A stretch of 64,000 nucleotides of DNA from Paraburkholderia sp. Ac-20340 (lineage in GTDB: Bacteria; Pseudomonadota; Gammaproteobacteria; Burkholderiales; Burkholderiaceae): contig NZ_JAAGPR010000028.1 in assembly GCF_017104965.1 (NCBI RefSeq), positions 1-64,000 of the forward strand, given 5' to 3'. The position numbers and the translations under genes were made by a program. Of the stretch, positions 50,607 to 60,275 are shown in pieces (position 1 is the first letter of the stretch; every line of letters starts with the position of its first letter). A model generated the notes under the pieces. It searched no databases. It was not told the DNA's origin and saw nothing but the letters and a program-made list of their open reading frames with translations.

Positions 50607-52562
50607 TCACGACGCCGAGAGCTTCACCGACACGCCCGTGTTCGTGTACACCGGCGTGGCCTTGAAACCATCGACATTGATGGTCGTGAACTGCTTCGCA
50701 CCGCCGCTGCCGTCGATCAGGTCGAGCGTGTCGCCGGCCTTCGGCGTATAGCCGTTCACGAACGAAACGTGCAGCGTGCCGCCTGCGATCGTGAGCTGGC
50801 CGCCCACGCGCAGACGCCCGCCGCCGTTGCCGTCGAGCGCGAGTTGCAACGTCGTGCCGGCGAGCTGCGTGTACTTGCCCGTGACCGTCACCGGCGTGGC
50901 GCTCGCTGCGATTGCGACGGCGCCGCCGCCCACATACACGTCGCCGCTGCCGAATGCGTTGGCCGAATCGGCTTCGAGCACGCCGCCCGTCACCTGCGAA
51001 CCGCCGCTATACGTGTTGTTGCCCGCGAGCTTGAGCGTGCCGCTGCCTTGCAGCGTGAGCTTGCCCGAGCCGGAGATATCGTTGCGCCACGTATCGGCTG
51101 CATTGAAGCCGCCCTTGGTGGCGTCCATCGACACCGTCACGCTGCCGTTGAACACGCCATAACCGTCGGCGGCGGCGAACATGTTCAGACGGCCCCAGCC
51201 TTCGTCGTCGTCCATGACCGGGTAGCCCGAAGCGATTTCGGTCGTCTTCAGCACGACGCGGCGCTGGTCGGCGCTCAGGTACGGGAAGCGCGTTTCGAGC
51301 AGCACTTCGGCGCCCTTGGGCACCACCGGCGGCGCTTCGGTCGATTCGATCTGCGAGAAGCCGAAGGTCATGCGGCGCGCGAATTCGGACTTGTTGGTCG
51401 CGTAGTCGGCGAAGCGGTCCGTCGTGGTCGTGCCCGAATGCGCGTAGGTGGCGAAGTTCGTCGCGCTCGTGCTGGTCAACTGCATGAGCGTGTCGTGCGC
51501 CTGCGTATAGGCCGCGCTCTTGAGCGTGGCGTTGGCCGGATCGTAGAGATTCGCCGCCGTGGCCGCGAGCGCGAACATCCGCCCGCCGATCACGTCGAGC
51601 GGCGAATGCATGCCCGCGAGAATGCGGTTTTCGCCGAGTTCGAGACCGCGGCTGGCCATTTCCTGGAAGCGCTCGGGCACGAGGTACGCCATCGTCATGG
51701 CGTCGCGCATCGCTTCGGCTTCGTGACCGCTGATAAAGCCGCCGTCGGTTGCGGGCGTCGTGCTGATCGCCGGGACGAGCGTCGGATCGACCACCACGCT
51801 GCTGCTCCAGCGGAACGGGCGCGCGTATTTGTAGAAGCGCTTGGCCGGTTCCGTCGACGCGTTGTTGCCCATCGTGCTGAGCAGATCGACGACCTTGCCG
51901 AAGCTCGTGTTGGTCGTGCTGCCCACGCCGATGTTGTTGCCCGAATCGTTGTAGAGCGTCGTGGTGGCGTCGCCCGGAATCGAGGTGATGCTGGTGGTCT
52001 GCTGCGCGGCCGTGCGCCAGACGGTGGTGAGCGGGCCCATGCCGTCGGTCACGCTATAGCCCTTGCCGCGGCGGTCGTCGTAATAGGCCGCGTCGGCCTG
52101 CGTCTGCGTGCGGTTCGTCGTGGCGGTGACCACGTATTGCACGTTCGCGCCGAGCACCGTGCTGTTCAGGATCGCGCCGCCGGGCGTGCCGTCGTTGGGG
52201 ACGCCGGTCCACGTCGATTGCGTGACGGCCGGGAACGAGCCGTTCGCGGTGGCGGACACGCCCGCATCCACGAGCAGCGTGAGCGGCTGCCAGAGGTCGA
52301 GAAAACGCGCGCCCACGCGCACGCCGGCGTTGGTGGCGAGCGTGGCGTAACGGGCGTCGCCGCGCTGGTTGGTGGCGATGTTATCGACGAAAGCGGGGAC
52401 GGCGGGAATGGCCGCGCTATCGACGAAACCCGGGTCGGCGGGCGGATTCGGCGTGGCCGCCGTGGTCGAATTGTTGTTATTGCCGCCACCGCAGGCGGCC
52501 AGCGCGGCAACGCTGGAAAGCACCGCGAGGCGCAGCGGAAAACGGGTGCGTGAAGCGAACAT
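50607..52562 (-). CDS. PAP2/haloperoxidase-like acid phosphatase lipoprotein with autotransporter-type repeats
   Basis: 651 residues. Signal with lipobox ALAAC (C24). PAP2 triad: K241-x6-R248-P249, ISGH at 277-280 with H280, and R313-x5-H319-x3-D323. Residues ~490-570 carry autotransporter-associated beta-strand repeats (SGSGKLTLQGSGTLKLAGNNTYSGG). There is no C-terminal beta-barrel. It should remove phosphate groups from a periplasmic or surface substrate. The phosphatase acts alone; fusion with passenger repeats is unusual. Upstream, minus-strand, is LysR. Confidence 0.82.
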   Translation of the reverse strand: MFASRTRFPLRLAVLSSVAALAACGGGNNNNSTTAATPNPPADPGFVDSAAIPAVPAFVDNIATNQRGDARYATLATNAGVRVGARFLDLWQPLTLLVDAGVSATANGSFPAVTQSTWTGVPNDGTPGGAILNSTVLGANVQYVVTATTNRTQTQADAAYYDDRRGKGYSVTDGMGPLTTVWRTAAQQTTSITSIPGDATTTLYNDSGNNIGVGSTTNTSFGKVVDLLSTMGNNASTEPAKRFYKYARPFRWSSSVVVDPTLVPAISTTPATDGGFISGHEAEAMRDAMTMAYLVPERFQEMASRGLELGENRILAGMHSPLDVIGGRMFALAATAANLYDPANATLKSAAYTQAHDTLMQLTSTSATNFATYAHSGTTTTDRFADYATNKSEFARRMTFGFSQIESTEAPPVVPKGAEVLLETRFPYLSADQRRVVLKTTEIASGYPVMDDDEGWGRLNMFAAADGYGVFNGSVTVSMDATKGGFNAADTWRNDISGSGKLTLQGSGTLKLAGNNTYSGGSQVTGGVLEADSANAFGSGDVYVGGGAVAIAASATPVTVTGKYTQLAGTTLQLALDGNGGGRLRVGGQLTIAGGTLHVSFVNGYTPKAGDTLDLIDGSGGAKQFTTINVDGFKATPVYTNTGVSVKLSAS

Positions 52563-52702
52563 GCAAGGGGCTCCGTCGTCGTGAGGGCTCGCGAACGAGC
52601 GTTAGAAAACTGAAATCACGGCGGCGGATTATGGTTACGAACGATTACTCCCCAATTACGAATTTATTACTTATGCGTTAAATCGCGGAAGTTTTGAAAG
52701 TT

Positions 52703-53710
52703 TTAGCCAGAGGATTCGCTCGACGCTTTTGACGTCTTTCTGCCACGCGGGGCGGCTTGTGCGGCAGTTTCGGGCGTGACCCGAGGGGACAGGCGGGGTG
52801 AAACCATTTGCCGGCCCCGATGGCGGATTTCCTTACTGAATTCGAGGCAGGTCTGCGTCATGAGATCGGTGGATCGATACACCATATAGACGTCGTAATC
52901 CGGTAGATCGTCGCGGATCGGCAGCGGCTTGAGCGCTTCGGGATCGAGTTTGAGCGGGCCGGTGCCGCCGTAAAACACGAAATCCGACCACACGCTGATG
53001 AGATCCGTTTTGGTGGCCAGTTGCAGACCCAGCAGGTTGGAGCCGCTTTGCACCACCTTGCGCGGCATCTCCAGCCGGTGCAGGCGCATGAGGCTGGCAA
53101 GCGGGCTGCCGGGATCGTCGAGCGGATCGAGCGTGAGCCATTCCGCTTCGGCCAGCGCGCGGATGCGCGTGGTGCGGCCCAGCGGATGGCCGGGACGCGC
53201 CGCCACGATCATGCCCACCGAAAACAAGGGCTCCCACTGGAACGCGGCCGTGCCTGGCCCGCTGTTGGTGGAAATCAGGCCGAGATCCAGATGGCCTTCG
53301 CGCAGGCCTTCCTGAATCTGTTGCGGACGCAACTCATAGGCGCGGATCGTCACGGCCGGAAAACGCGTACGGAATGCCGCAATGGCTTCGGGCAGCGGGC
53401 CGCTCGACGCGACGGCGGAAAAACCGATATTCAGTTGCGCCTCGGCGTGACCGCGCATCGATTCGATATCTTCCAGCGCGTGCCGCAATTCATGCTCGAC
53501 GACGCTCGCGCGCTTGACGAGCGCGCGCCCGTAATTCGTGAGGCTCACGCCGCGCACGGAACGGGAGATCAAGGTGACGCCCAGTTCGCGCTCGAGTTCG
53601 GCGACCGCTTTGGACAGCGCGGGCTGCGAGACGTGCAGGCTGCGCGACGCCTCATGCATGCTGCCGTGCTGCGCGAGGGCGAGCAGCACGCGCAACTGGT
53701 GGAGTTTCAT
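52703..53710 (-). CDS. LysR-family transcriptional regulator
   Basis: 335 residues. HTH MKLHQLRVLLALAQHGSMHEASRSLHVSQPALSKAVAELERELG, with a LysR substrate-binding domain starting near LNIGFSAVASSGPLPEAI, and a basic C-terminal tail (RGRKTSKASS). Divergent from the porin at 54009 with about 298 bases between, so it may control that gene and those following it. Confidence 0.9.
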   Translation of the reverse strand: MKLHQLRVLLALAQHGSMHEASRSLHVSQPALSKAVAELERELGVTLISRSVRGVSLTNYGRALVKRASVVEHELRHALEDIESMRGHAEAQLNIGFSAVASSGPLPEAIAAFRTRFPAVTIRAYELRPQQIQEGLREGHLDLGLISTNSGPGTAAFQWEPLFSVGMIVAARPGHPLGRTTRIRALAEAEWLTLDPLDDPGSPLASLMRLHRLEMPRKVVQSGSNLLGLQLATKTDLISVWSDFVFYGGTGPLKLDPEALKPLPIRDDLPDYDVYMVYRSTDLMTQTCLEFSKEIRHRGRQMVSPRLSPRVTPETAAQAAPRGRKTSKASSESSG

Positions 53711-54008
53711 CGGATGGGGTCCTTGGGGGCGGATTGCGGATGAAGCCGGGTGATTTTACCGGCGGCGCGGCGCAATGCGGGCGGCGTCAAAAACCCATTC
53801 TGCTTCCCAATCTTCATTGCGCCCGACCAGCGCGGGTTTTCCCCATATCGCATGCGGCTTGCCGATTTGTGCTGCCGTTCGGCATTTTTGGCCTTCTACA
53901 TTGCCACTGAGCGCGACGCAGCGCCGACGCTTTATCTGCCGGAGTTCCGCATGGTCGTCACCGCCATGCCGTGGACATTCACTCACGACCCTACGATTCA
54001 AAACGACG

Positions 54009-55220
54009 ATGAACAATAAAATGACCGGCAAAGCATTAGCAATCCTGATTATGTGGATCTCTGGCGGCGCGTGGGCGCAAAGCAGCGTCACGCTGTACGG
54101 CACCGTGGATGCCGGCCTCGTCTACTCGACCAACCAGCAGACGACCAGCGCCGATGGCTCGGTTCACGGCGGCCACGCAGTGCAGATGAGCGGCGGCAAC
54201 CTCGTGCCTTCGCGCTGGGGTTTGATGGGCAGCGAAGACCTGGGCGGCGGTCTGAAAGCGAGCTTCGACCTCGAAAACCAGTTCCTGACCGGCACCGGCG
54301 CAATGCTGCAAAGCGGCTCGCTGTTCAACCGGCAGGCGTGGGTCGGTCTGGGCGACGCGCGCTACGGCACGCTCACCGCAGGCCGCCAATACGATTCGTA
54401 TTCGGATTTTCTGGGCGTCTACGCGTCCAGCAACAACTGGGCGACCCTGTACGGTTCGCATTTCGGCGATATCGACAACTTGAATGAAGCCTTCAATTTC
54501 AATAACGCGCTCAAATTCACCAGCGCGAATTTTGGCGGCTTTACGTTCGGCGGCACGTTCAGTTTTGGCGGTCAGGCGGGGGACTTTGCCACGAAGCGCG
54601 GCTATGCGCTGGCGGCGGCCTTCAATCAAGGGCCGTTCTCGCTGAGCGCAGGTTATCTGTCGTTGAACCAGCCGCTCGATGCGGCGCTGGGCGGCGCGAG
54701 CGGTTATATCGGCGATCTGGCCTGTTCCAATGCGGATGCCTCCTATTGCCAGTTGCAGAATGCGTCGTCGATGAAAGCGTGGGGCGTGGGCGGCTCGGTC
54801 GTGATCGATAAAACTACGCTGGCGGCGGTCTATACGCATACGCGCCTGGAAAACAGCCAGTATTTCGCCAGCAGCGCGAATCCGTCCGGTTCCGATGTCT
54901 CATTCGATATCGCCGAACTCAATGCCGTGTACACGGTCACGCCTGCATGGACGGTGGCTGCGGCCTATATCTTCAACAACGCGAAGGTCAGCGGCGGAAG
55001 TTCGACGCGTATTCATCAGATCAACCTCGGCACGAACTATTCGCTCTCGAAACAGACCGCGCTTTATGCGGTGGCGATTGCGCAAAAGTCGTCGGGCGCG
55101 GGGCTGGGCATCGATTCGCAGACGGGCGCGAGCACCAATTACGCGCAGATTCCGAATCTCGTGAATAGCAATTCCGACCGGCAACTGGCGGTCATGGCCG
55201 GCATTCGGGTGAATTTTTAA
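54009..55220 (+). CDS. Outer-membrane porin (Gram-negative porin, Burkholderia type)
   Basis: 403 residues from the ATG at 54009; upstream in-frame codons from 53775 are not porin-like. Signal peptide (KALAILIMWISGGAWA), mature start QSSVTLYGTVDAGLVY, loop-3 region and C-terminal phenylalanine (AGIRVNF), as in the porin_4/OmpC-like family. Forms trimeric diffusion pores. The cupin/FAD oxidase genes follow, so it may serve uptake of their substrate. Confidence 0.93.
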   Translation: MNNKMTGKALAILIMWISGGAWAQSSVTLYGTVDAGLVYSTNQQTTSADGSVHGGHAVQMSGGNLVPSRWGLMGSEDLGGGLKASFDLENQFLTGTGAMLQSGSLFNRQAWVGLGDARYGTLTAGRQYDSYSDFLGVYASSNNWATLYGSHFGDIDNLNEAFNFNNALKFTSANFGGFTFGGTFSFGGQAGDFATKRGYALAAAFNQGPFSLSAGYLSLNQPLDAALGGASGYIGDLACSNADASYCQLQNASSMKAWGVGGSVVIDKTTLAAVYTHTRLENSQYFASSANPSGSDVSFDIAELNAVYTVTPAWTVAAAYIFNNAKVSGGSSTRIHQINLGTNYSLSKQTALYAVAIAQKSSGAGLGIDSQTGASTNYAQIPNLVNSNSDRQLAVMAGIRVNF

Positions 55221-55335
55221 GGAAGTCGGGCGGGCGTCCTGATTATCCCTGGGACGCTTCAGCTTGCCAATCTGTGCTGACGCTCCCCGTTTTTGGGCAC
55301 TTACAGTCGTTTAAACCCGAACGGAGAGCAGCACG

Positions 55336-55695
55336 ATGTACAGCATCAAAGCCGGCGAAAGCGTGCCGGATATGGAAGCACTGGGCACAGTCGCCGACCT
55401 CGGCGCGACGATTCTGGAAGGCGAACTCAAGGTCTTCGGCCTGCTCACACACGGCTCGCCCACTTCGCCGGTCAGCGCCGGTTGGTTTGGCTGCACGCAA
55501 GGCCGCTTCGACATGGTCTATCCGTTCACGGAGCAGGCGATTGTCGTAGCGGGTGAAGTCACACTGCGCAATGGTCTGACCGGCGAATCGATGCGTTACG
55601 GCCCGGGCGATAGCTGGTTTGTGCAAAAGGGCACGCCGGTGAGCTGGGAGATTCATACCGAACGCTTCGTCAAACACTATTTTGCGGTGGCCTGA
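55336..55695 (+). CDS. Cupin-domain protein (DUF861/ureidoglycine-aminohydrolase-like), paralogue 1
   Basis: 119 residues, a single cupin barrel: VYPFTEQAIVVAGEVTLRNG (motif 1), YGPGDSWFVQKGTPVSWE (motif 2). Cupin_3-type, with the acidic, glycine-rich second motif. Binding residues are partly non-histidine, so metal binding is uncertain. Shares almost every motif with the cupin gene at 57143, with the FAD oxidase gene between the two. Ribosome-binding site CGGAGAG is good. Confidence 0.85.
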   Translation: MYSIKAGESVPDMEALGTVADLGATILEGELKVFGLLTHGSPTSPVSAGWFGCTQGRFDMVYPFTEQAIVVAGEVTLRNGLTGESMRYGPGDSWFVQKGTPVSWEIHTERFVKHYFAVA

Positions 55696-55801
55696 GGTTT
55701 TATTGCCGAGGGCGGCCGCAGGTTGGACGGGAAGCCGCGCAGCGGCGCTGCCCGATTAATGACACACGTTTTGACGGTGCAATGCGCCAGCAGGATTTAC
55801 G

Positions 55802-57103
55802 ATGCACACAGATGAAACTGCGACGTACTACACGGCGACCCGGAAATACGAATTGAGTTTTCCCTCGCTGGAAAACGATATTCAGGCCGAGGTCGTGATT
55901 ATCGGCGGCGGATTTTCGGGCATTCATACCGCGCTGGAACTCGCCGAACAGGGCGTGACCGATACGGTGGTGCTCGAAGCGCGTTACCTGGGTTTTGGCG
56001 GCACCGGGCGCAATGGCGGCCAGGTGATGGCCGGTATCGGCCACGATCTCGACGCTATCAAACAGGACGTGGGCGAAGAGGGCTTGCGCACGATCTTCGC
56101 GCTCAGCGATCTGGGCCCGCAGATCATGCGCGAGCGTATCGAGCGCTACAACATCGACGCCGATTTTTGCAGCGGTTACGGCTATCTGGCCTACAACGCG
56201 CGCCAGGCAAAAACGCTGCGTAGCTGGGAGAAAGATTTCAAGTCGCTGGGCAGCCCGCATGAGATTCGCTATGTGGAAGGCGCGGACGTCAAAGGACTGA
56301 TTGGATCGGATGTCTATCACGCCGGTCTGCTGCATATGGGTGGCGGTCATGTGCATTCGCTGAATCTGCTGCTGGGCGAGGCGAAGGCTGTTTCCGAAAT
56401 CTATGGCGTGCGTATTTTCGAATACAGCCCGGCCCTGCAGATTACCTACGGCGACACGATCCACGTGCGCACCGCAAAAGGCAGCGTGCGCGCGAAGAAG
56501 ATCGTCTGGGCCTGCGATGGCTTCAATAACGGCATCGAGCCGGAATTGCACAAAAGCACCATCAACGTCTACGCCTATAACTCGATGACCGAGCCGTTGA
56601 GCGACGAACTGATCGAACGTATCAGCCCGATTCGCGGCGCGTATAGCGATATTCGTCCGGTGATCAATTACTACCGCGTGACGAACGAAAACCGCTTGCT
56701 GTTTGGCTCTTCCACGTCGCTGGTCGAGCATATTCCAACCGATCTCAAGGAATGGAATCGCAAGCTGATGCTCGAAGTTTTTCCGTATCTTCAGGACGTC
56801 AAGATCGATCTGGCGTGGGGCGGGCCGATGGCATCGACGCTCAATCTGTTCCCGCAGATCGGCACGCTGCCGGACAGGCCGAATGCATATTTCGTGCAGG
56901 GCTATTCGGGCTTTGGCGTCACGCCCAGCCAGATCATCTGCAAGATTTTGTCCGAAGGCATTCTGGGCGGATCGGATCGTTACCGGCTCGTGAGTTCGAT
57001 TCCGCGCGCCAGCATTCGCGGCAAGGATCAATATCGCGCGCTGCTGGTCACGCTCGGCAAGGTGATGCACCAGACGTCGGGTTACTGGCACGGCCGCCGC
57101 TGA
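55802..57103 (+). CDS. FAD-dependent oxidoreductase (DAO/gamma-glutamylputrescine oxidase-like)
   Basis: 433 residues. FAD motif VVIIGGGFSGIHTALELAEQG, second GTGRNGGQVMAG, and a C-terminal YFVQGYSGFGVTPSQ motif in the DAO superfamily, most similar in layout to PuuB and other amine/amino-acid oxidases. It oxidises an amine or amino acid, releasing ammonia or an imine. It is flanked by two paralogous cupin genes and precedes an AraC regulator, suggesting a dedicated amine catabolic unit. Confidence 0.88.
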   Translation: MHTDETATYYTATRKYELSFPSLENDIQAEVVIIGGGFSGIHTALELAEQGVTDTVVLEARYLGFGGTGRNGGQVMAGIGHDLDAIKQDVGEEGLRTIFALSDLGPQIMRERIERYNIDADFCSGYGYLAYNARQAKTLRSWEKDFKSLGSPHEIRYVEGADVKGLIGSDVYHAGLLHMGGGHVHSLNLLLGEAKAVSEIYGVRIFEYSPALQITYGDTIHVRTAKGSVRAKKIVWACDGFNNGIEPELHKSTINVYAYNSMTEPLSDELIERISPIRGAYSDIRPVINYYRVTNENRLLFGSSTSLVEHIPTDLKEWNRKLMLEVFPYLQDVKIDLAWGGPMASTLNLFPQIGTLPDRPNAYFVQGYSGFGVTPSQIICKILSEGILGGSDRYRLVSSIPRASIRGKDQYRALLVTLGKVMHQTSGYWHGRR

Positions 57104-57142
57104 GCGCTGCTACTTTTATTTATTCACACGGAGTTTTCAAAC

Positions 57143-57511
57143 GTGAGTCTCACCGCAATCCAGCAAGGCATTCAACTTTCCGACCTCGACGCATGGGGCA
57201 AACTGAGCGACCTCGGCGCGCAGATTCTCGAAGGCGGCGAGATTGGCGCTTTCGGCAAGATGACGCACGGCGCGCCCACCGACGCTATTTCGGCCGCTTA
57301 TTTCGGCACGAATCAGGGCAAGTTCCGTCTGGTCTATCCGTTCTCGGAACAGGCGACCGTGGTGCAGGGCGAAGTGCGTCTGACCGATGAATCGAGCGGC
57401 GAAACACGCACGTATAAGGCCGGCGATTCGTGGTTCGTGACCAAGGGCACCTCGACGGTCTGGGAAGTGATTTCCGATGGTTTCGTGAAGCATTATCTGG
57501 CTTTTGCCTGA
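57143..57511 (+). CDS. Cupin-domain protein, paralogue 2
   Basis: 122 residues, GTG start 57143 with CGGAG nine bases upstream. Very similar to the protein at 55336: DLGAQILEGGEIGAFG, YPFSEQATVVQGEVRL, GDSWFVTKGTSTVWE, VKHYLAFA. Starts 39 bases after the FAD oxidase stop. It may form homo- or hetero-oligomers with its paralogue. Confidence 0.85.
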   Translation: MSLTAIQQGIQLSDLDAWGKLSDLGAQILEGGEIGAFGKMTHGAPTDAISAAYFGTNQGKFRLVYPFSEQATVVQGEVRLTDESSGETRTYKAGDSWFVTKGTSTVWEVISDGFVKHYLAFA

Positions 57512-57568
57512 TTTTTCCTGGTACGCGATCACAGGAAAAGCGGCGAGGCGTAGCGCGGGAGAATGGCG

Positions 57569-58507
57569 ATGGAGTTCAGGATTCGGGCGTTGTCCGATGT
57601 GCACGATCATTCGTCCGCGGTGAACGGGTGGGAGCAGGTCTATAGCCAACTCACGCCTGGGCGCTTCGAGAGTGTCGTCATGCAGGCGCAGGCGGCGGAC
57701 TTTCTTTTCTTTCGCGAATCGACCAATCGAAGCGTGGCGCAATCGGGCATTGCGCCACGCGGTTTTGCGTCGATTGCGTTGCCGTTGCAGCGGCCGGTTT
57801 CCGGCACATTCCAGGGCTGCAGGCTCGATGGTTACGCGCTCTGGTTGTTGGGACCGGGCGAGGATTTCCGCTTTTATACGCCAGAGACGATGTATTACCT
57901 CGGCGCAAGTATTCCCGCCGATGAAATGCGCGCGCTGGCGCAGTGCGTGCTGGGCGATGGCGCCGCTGCGCTGCTAGGTCGAAATCTGCTGCCGGTCGAT
58001 ACGGATGCGGGTGAGCGCGTTGGCATAGAGTTGTCGCGCTTTCTCGACGCGTTCCGGCAGCAGCCGGAAGCATTTGCGAATCCCGTGGCGAGCAAGCGCT
58101 TTCGCGATGAAATTCTCAGCATGCTGCTGGAGCTTTTCAATCCCGAGTATGCGCAAAAGCGCGACTTGACGCATGCGACTTACGCCGAGATCGTCTCGCG
58201 CAGCGAACGTATTCTGCAACAGCGTGCCGACGAACCGCAGACGGTGCTGGATTTATGCGTGGCGCTGCGCTGCAGCCGCCGCACGCTGCAAACGAGTTTT
58301 CAGCGTGTTGCCAATGTCTCGCCGGTGGAGTATCTGCGTTCGGTGCGGCTCAATGCGGTGCGACGGTTATTGCGTTCGACGAGCCAGGATGAGTTGATGG
58401 TTGGCGATGCCGCCGCGCAATGGGGCTTTACGCATCCGAGTTATTTTGCGCGCGAATATCGCGGGCTGTTTGGCGAGTTGCCATCGCAGACGTTGCGGAG
58501 AGCGTGA
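57569..58507 (+). CDS. AraC-family transcriptional regulator (EutR-like)
   Basis: 312 residues from the ATG at 57569; GGGAG lies seven bases upstream, whereas the ATG at 57563 is one base from it. C-terminal double helix-turn-helix (VLDLCVALRCSRRTLQTSFQRVANVSPVEYLRSVRLNAVRRLL, and AAQWGFTHPSYFAREYRGLFGELPSQTL). The N-terminal part resembles ligand-binding regions of EutR-like regulators. Ends the cupin/oxidase unit and probably controls it. Confidence 0.9.
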   Translation: MEFRIRALSDVHDHSSAVNGWEQVYSQLTPGRFESVVMQAQAADFLFFRESTNRSVAQSGIAPRGFASIALPLQRPVSGTFQGCRLDGYALWLLGPGEDFRFYTPETMYYLGASIPADEMRALAQCVLGDGAAALLGRNLLPVDTDAGERVGIELSRFLDAFRQQPEAFANPVASKRFRDEILSMLLELFNPEYAQKRDLTHATYAEIVSRSERILQQRADEPQTVLDLCVALRCSRRTLQTSFQRVANVSPVEYLRSVRLNAVRRLLRSTSQDELMVGDAAAQWGFTHPSYFAREYRGLFGELPSQTLRRA

Positions 58508-58544
58508 AGATCGAAGAGACGTTGAACATCCTTTGATCTTTCGA

Positions 58545-59795
58545 TCATCCGTCAACCGCTTTAAAAAGCCGGTTCTTCTGCAACATCTGTTCATCGATTG
58601 CATCGGCATCGCCTTGTATTGCCCGCTCTGCGGCGGGCTCCTCCAGTGCGGGGCCGGTATAGCGCCCACGCGGGCGAATCACTTTCCCCACCCGCAATTG
58701 CTCGATGCAATGCGCCAATAGTCCGATGCAGCGCGCTGTCGCAAACAAGGCAAACGCGGCGTCGCGAGGCAGATTCAATTGCGCGGCAAGCGCCGCGAGC
58801 GCGACGTCGATATTGGGTTTCAGACCCGTGAGTTTTTCCACTTTGGCGATAAACGCAGCGAGTTCGCCTGGCGGCTCGATGGCGTCGAGTAGTGCCGTGG
58901 CGCGCGGATCGCCGTCCGGGTAAAGATGATGCCCAAAGCCGGGAATGGGAATCGCCGATTGCAGATGATGCGTGACGACGTGCTCGGCGCCCAAGCGGTT
59001 CACATCGTCGAATACGGCGCGCACACGCCCGGAAGCATCGCCATGCAGCGGCCCGGAAAACGTCGATAAACCCGTCAACAGACAGCCCGGCAGCGACGCG
59101 CCCGTGGAGGCCGTGATACGCGCGGCAAACGCTGAACTCGTGATCTCGTGATCCGCGACCAGCACCATCGCTTTGCGAATGAGTGCGGCGCCATCGGCCT
59201 TTTGGCCCCAGCCAAGCGCGAGTCTTTCGTGTAGCGGCGTGCCCGCGTTGTCGCTGCGCGCGCCGAATGCCTGCGCGACGGTGGCGACCAGTTGACCGGC
59301 TTCGACATGCAGTGCCGCATCCGTGCGTCCGAGCGTGGAATGGCCATTGGCCGTGAGCGCCGCGAGCGATGTGAAAGCGCACTGCCGCCCGCGCGTTTCG
59401 CCGTGAAGCGCCAGATCGGCGGATTCGAAGGGAAAGACAATCGGTGCGCGGGCATTCCACAGCAGCGTGGCGACGTCTTCCAGCGTGGCGTGTTCCGCGA
59501 GGCGGATCGTGTCGCGCCCGCGATAGTAGGGCCGTCCCTTCGCGAACGTGGTAATACCGCTATAAATGCAGGGCTCCGAGCCGAATATCGTGCCGGCGGC
59601 CAGCGCCTCGCGTTTGCGGCCCACCTGCTTTTTGCGGCACAGACGCGCGACATCGTCGGCGCGATAGAGACTTTTACGCGGATCATGCGGATCGGGCATC
59701 ACCGCGATATTCCCGCGGCTTGCATAGGCATAAACCGTCTGTGCCTGCACGCCGAGTTGCCGGGCGGCTTCGGCCAGAGTGATCCAGTTTCGCAT
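58545..59795 (-). CDS. Citrate synthase family protein with N-terminal helix-turn-helix
   Basis: 416 residues from the ATG at 59795. N-terminal HTH (WITLAEAARQLGVQAQTVYAYASRGNIAV, MerR/excisionase-like), then citrate synthase fold with GPLHGDASGRV and PGFGHHLYPDGDPRA, catalytic histidines within. The chain is of normal citrate-synthase length but has the added DNA-binding-like domain. It is the last gene of the SDR-MFS-VOC operon, so it may make or cleave an acyl-CoA or methylcitrate-like product of a catabolic pathway. Confidence 0.82.
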   Translation of the reverse strand: MRNWITLAEAARQLGVQAQTVYAYASRGNIAVMPDPHDPRKSLYRADDVARLCRKKQVGRKREALAAGTIFGSEPCIYSGITTFAKGRPYYRGRDTIRLAEHATLEDVATLLWNARAPIVFPFESADLALHGETRGRQCAFTSLAALTANGHSTLGRTDAALHVEAGQLVATVAQAFGARSDNAGTPLHERLALGWGQKADGAALIRKAMVLVADHEITSSAFAARITASTGASLPGCLLTGLSTFSGPLHGDASGRVRAVFDDVNRLGAEHVVTHHLQSAIPIPGFGHHLYPDGDPRATALLDAIEPPGELAAFIAKVEKLTGLKPNIDVALAALAAQLNLPRDAAFALFATARCIGLLAHCIEQLRVGKVIRPRGRYTGPALEEPAAERAIQGDADAIDEQMLQKNRLFKAVDG

Positions 59796-59866
59796 GGGAG
59801 TACGCGCGGCGATGAAGGAGGAAAGGCCGTGCGTCGCGCCCGGCCTGGCTCCATCTTGACGGCTTT

Positions 59867-60253
59867 TCACTGAAAAGTCATCTCCGCGGGGCGGCGTTCG
59901 AGGACTTCGATCAGCACCTCGCCTGGCGCACGGACGAAGCATGCGCGCACTCCGGGCCGGATTTGCCGGATCGGTTCGACAATCTGCGCTTCGCAACGCG
60001 TGAGATGGGCGAAGGCCGCGTCGAGATCATCCACGGTTACGCCGAAATGATCGATACCTTCGCGCTTCATGGGCGCGTCGTGAGATGCCGCCTGTGCGAG
60101 CGGCGTGATGAACAGATTGATATTGCCGATGCGCAGATCCACGCGCCCGGGACGCCGCACGATTTCGGCATTCAGGCAACGGGCAAACCACGCTGCCGTA
60201 TTTTCTGCATCGGTCGAACAGAGTTGCAGATGGTCCCATTTGAATTCGATCAT
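59867..60253 (-). CDS. VOC (glyoxalase/bleomycin resistance/dioxygenase) fold protein
   Basis: 128 residues, two beta-alpha-beta-beta-beta modules. WDHLQLCSTDAENTAAWFARCLNAE near the N-terminus and GIDHFGVTVDDLDAAFAHL in the middle, with a glutamate near the end (VLIEVLER). Metal ligands H8, H~73 and E~119 fit the vicinal oxygen chelate pattern. Second to last gene of the SDR/MFS/VOC/citrate-synthase operon. Confidence 0.88.
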   Translation of the reverse strand: MIEFKWDHLQLCSTDAENTAAWFARCLNAEIVRRPGRVDLRIGNINLFITPLAQAASHDAPMKREGIDHFGVTVDDLDAAFAHLTRCEAQIVEPIRQIRPGVRACFVRAPGEVLIEVLERRPAEMTFQ

Positions 60254-60275
60254 GATTTATCCGCTTGGCGATGGT

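Noticed and set aside
50769-52553. Long plus-strand open frame opposite the PAP2 lipoprotein
   Set aside because: Antisense shadow with low-complexity Arg/Val/Gly composition.
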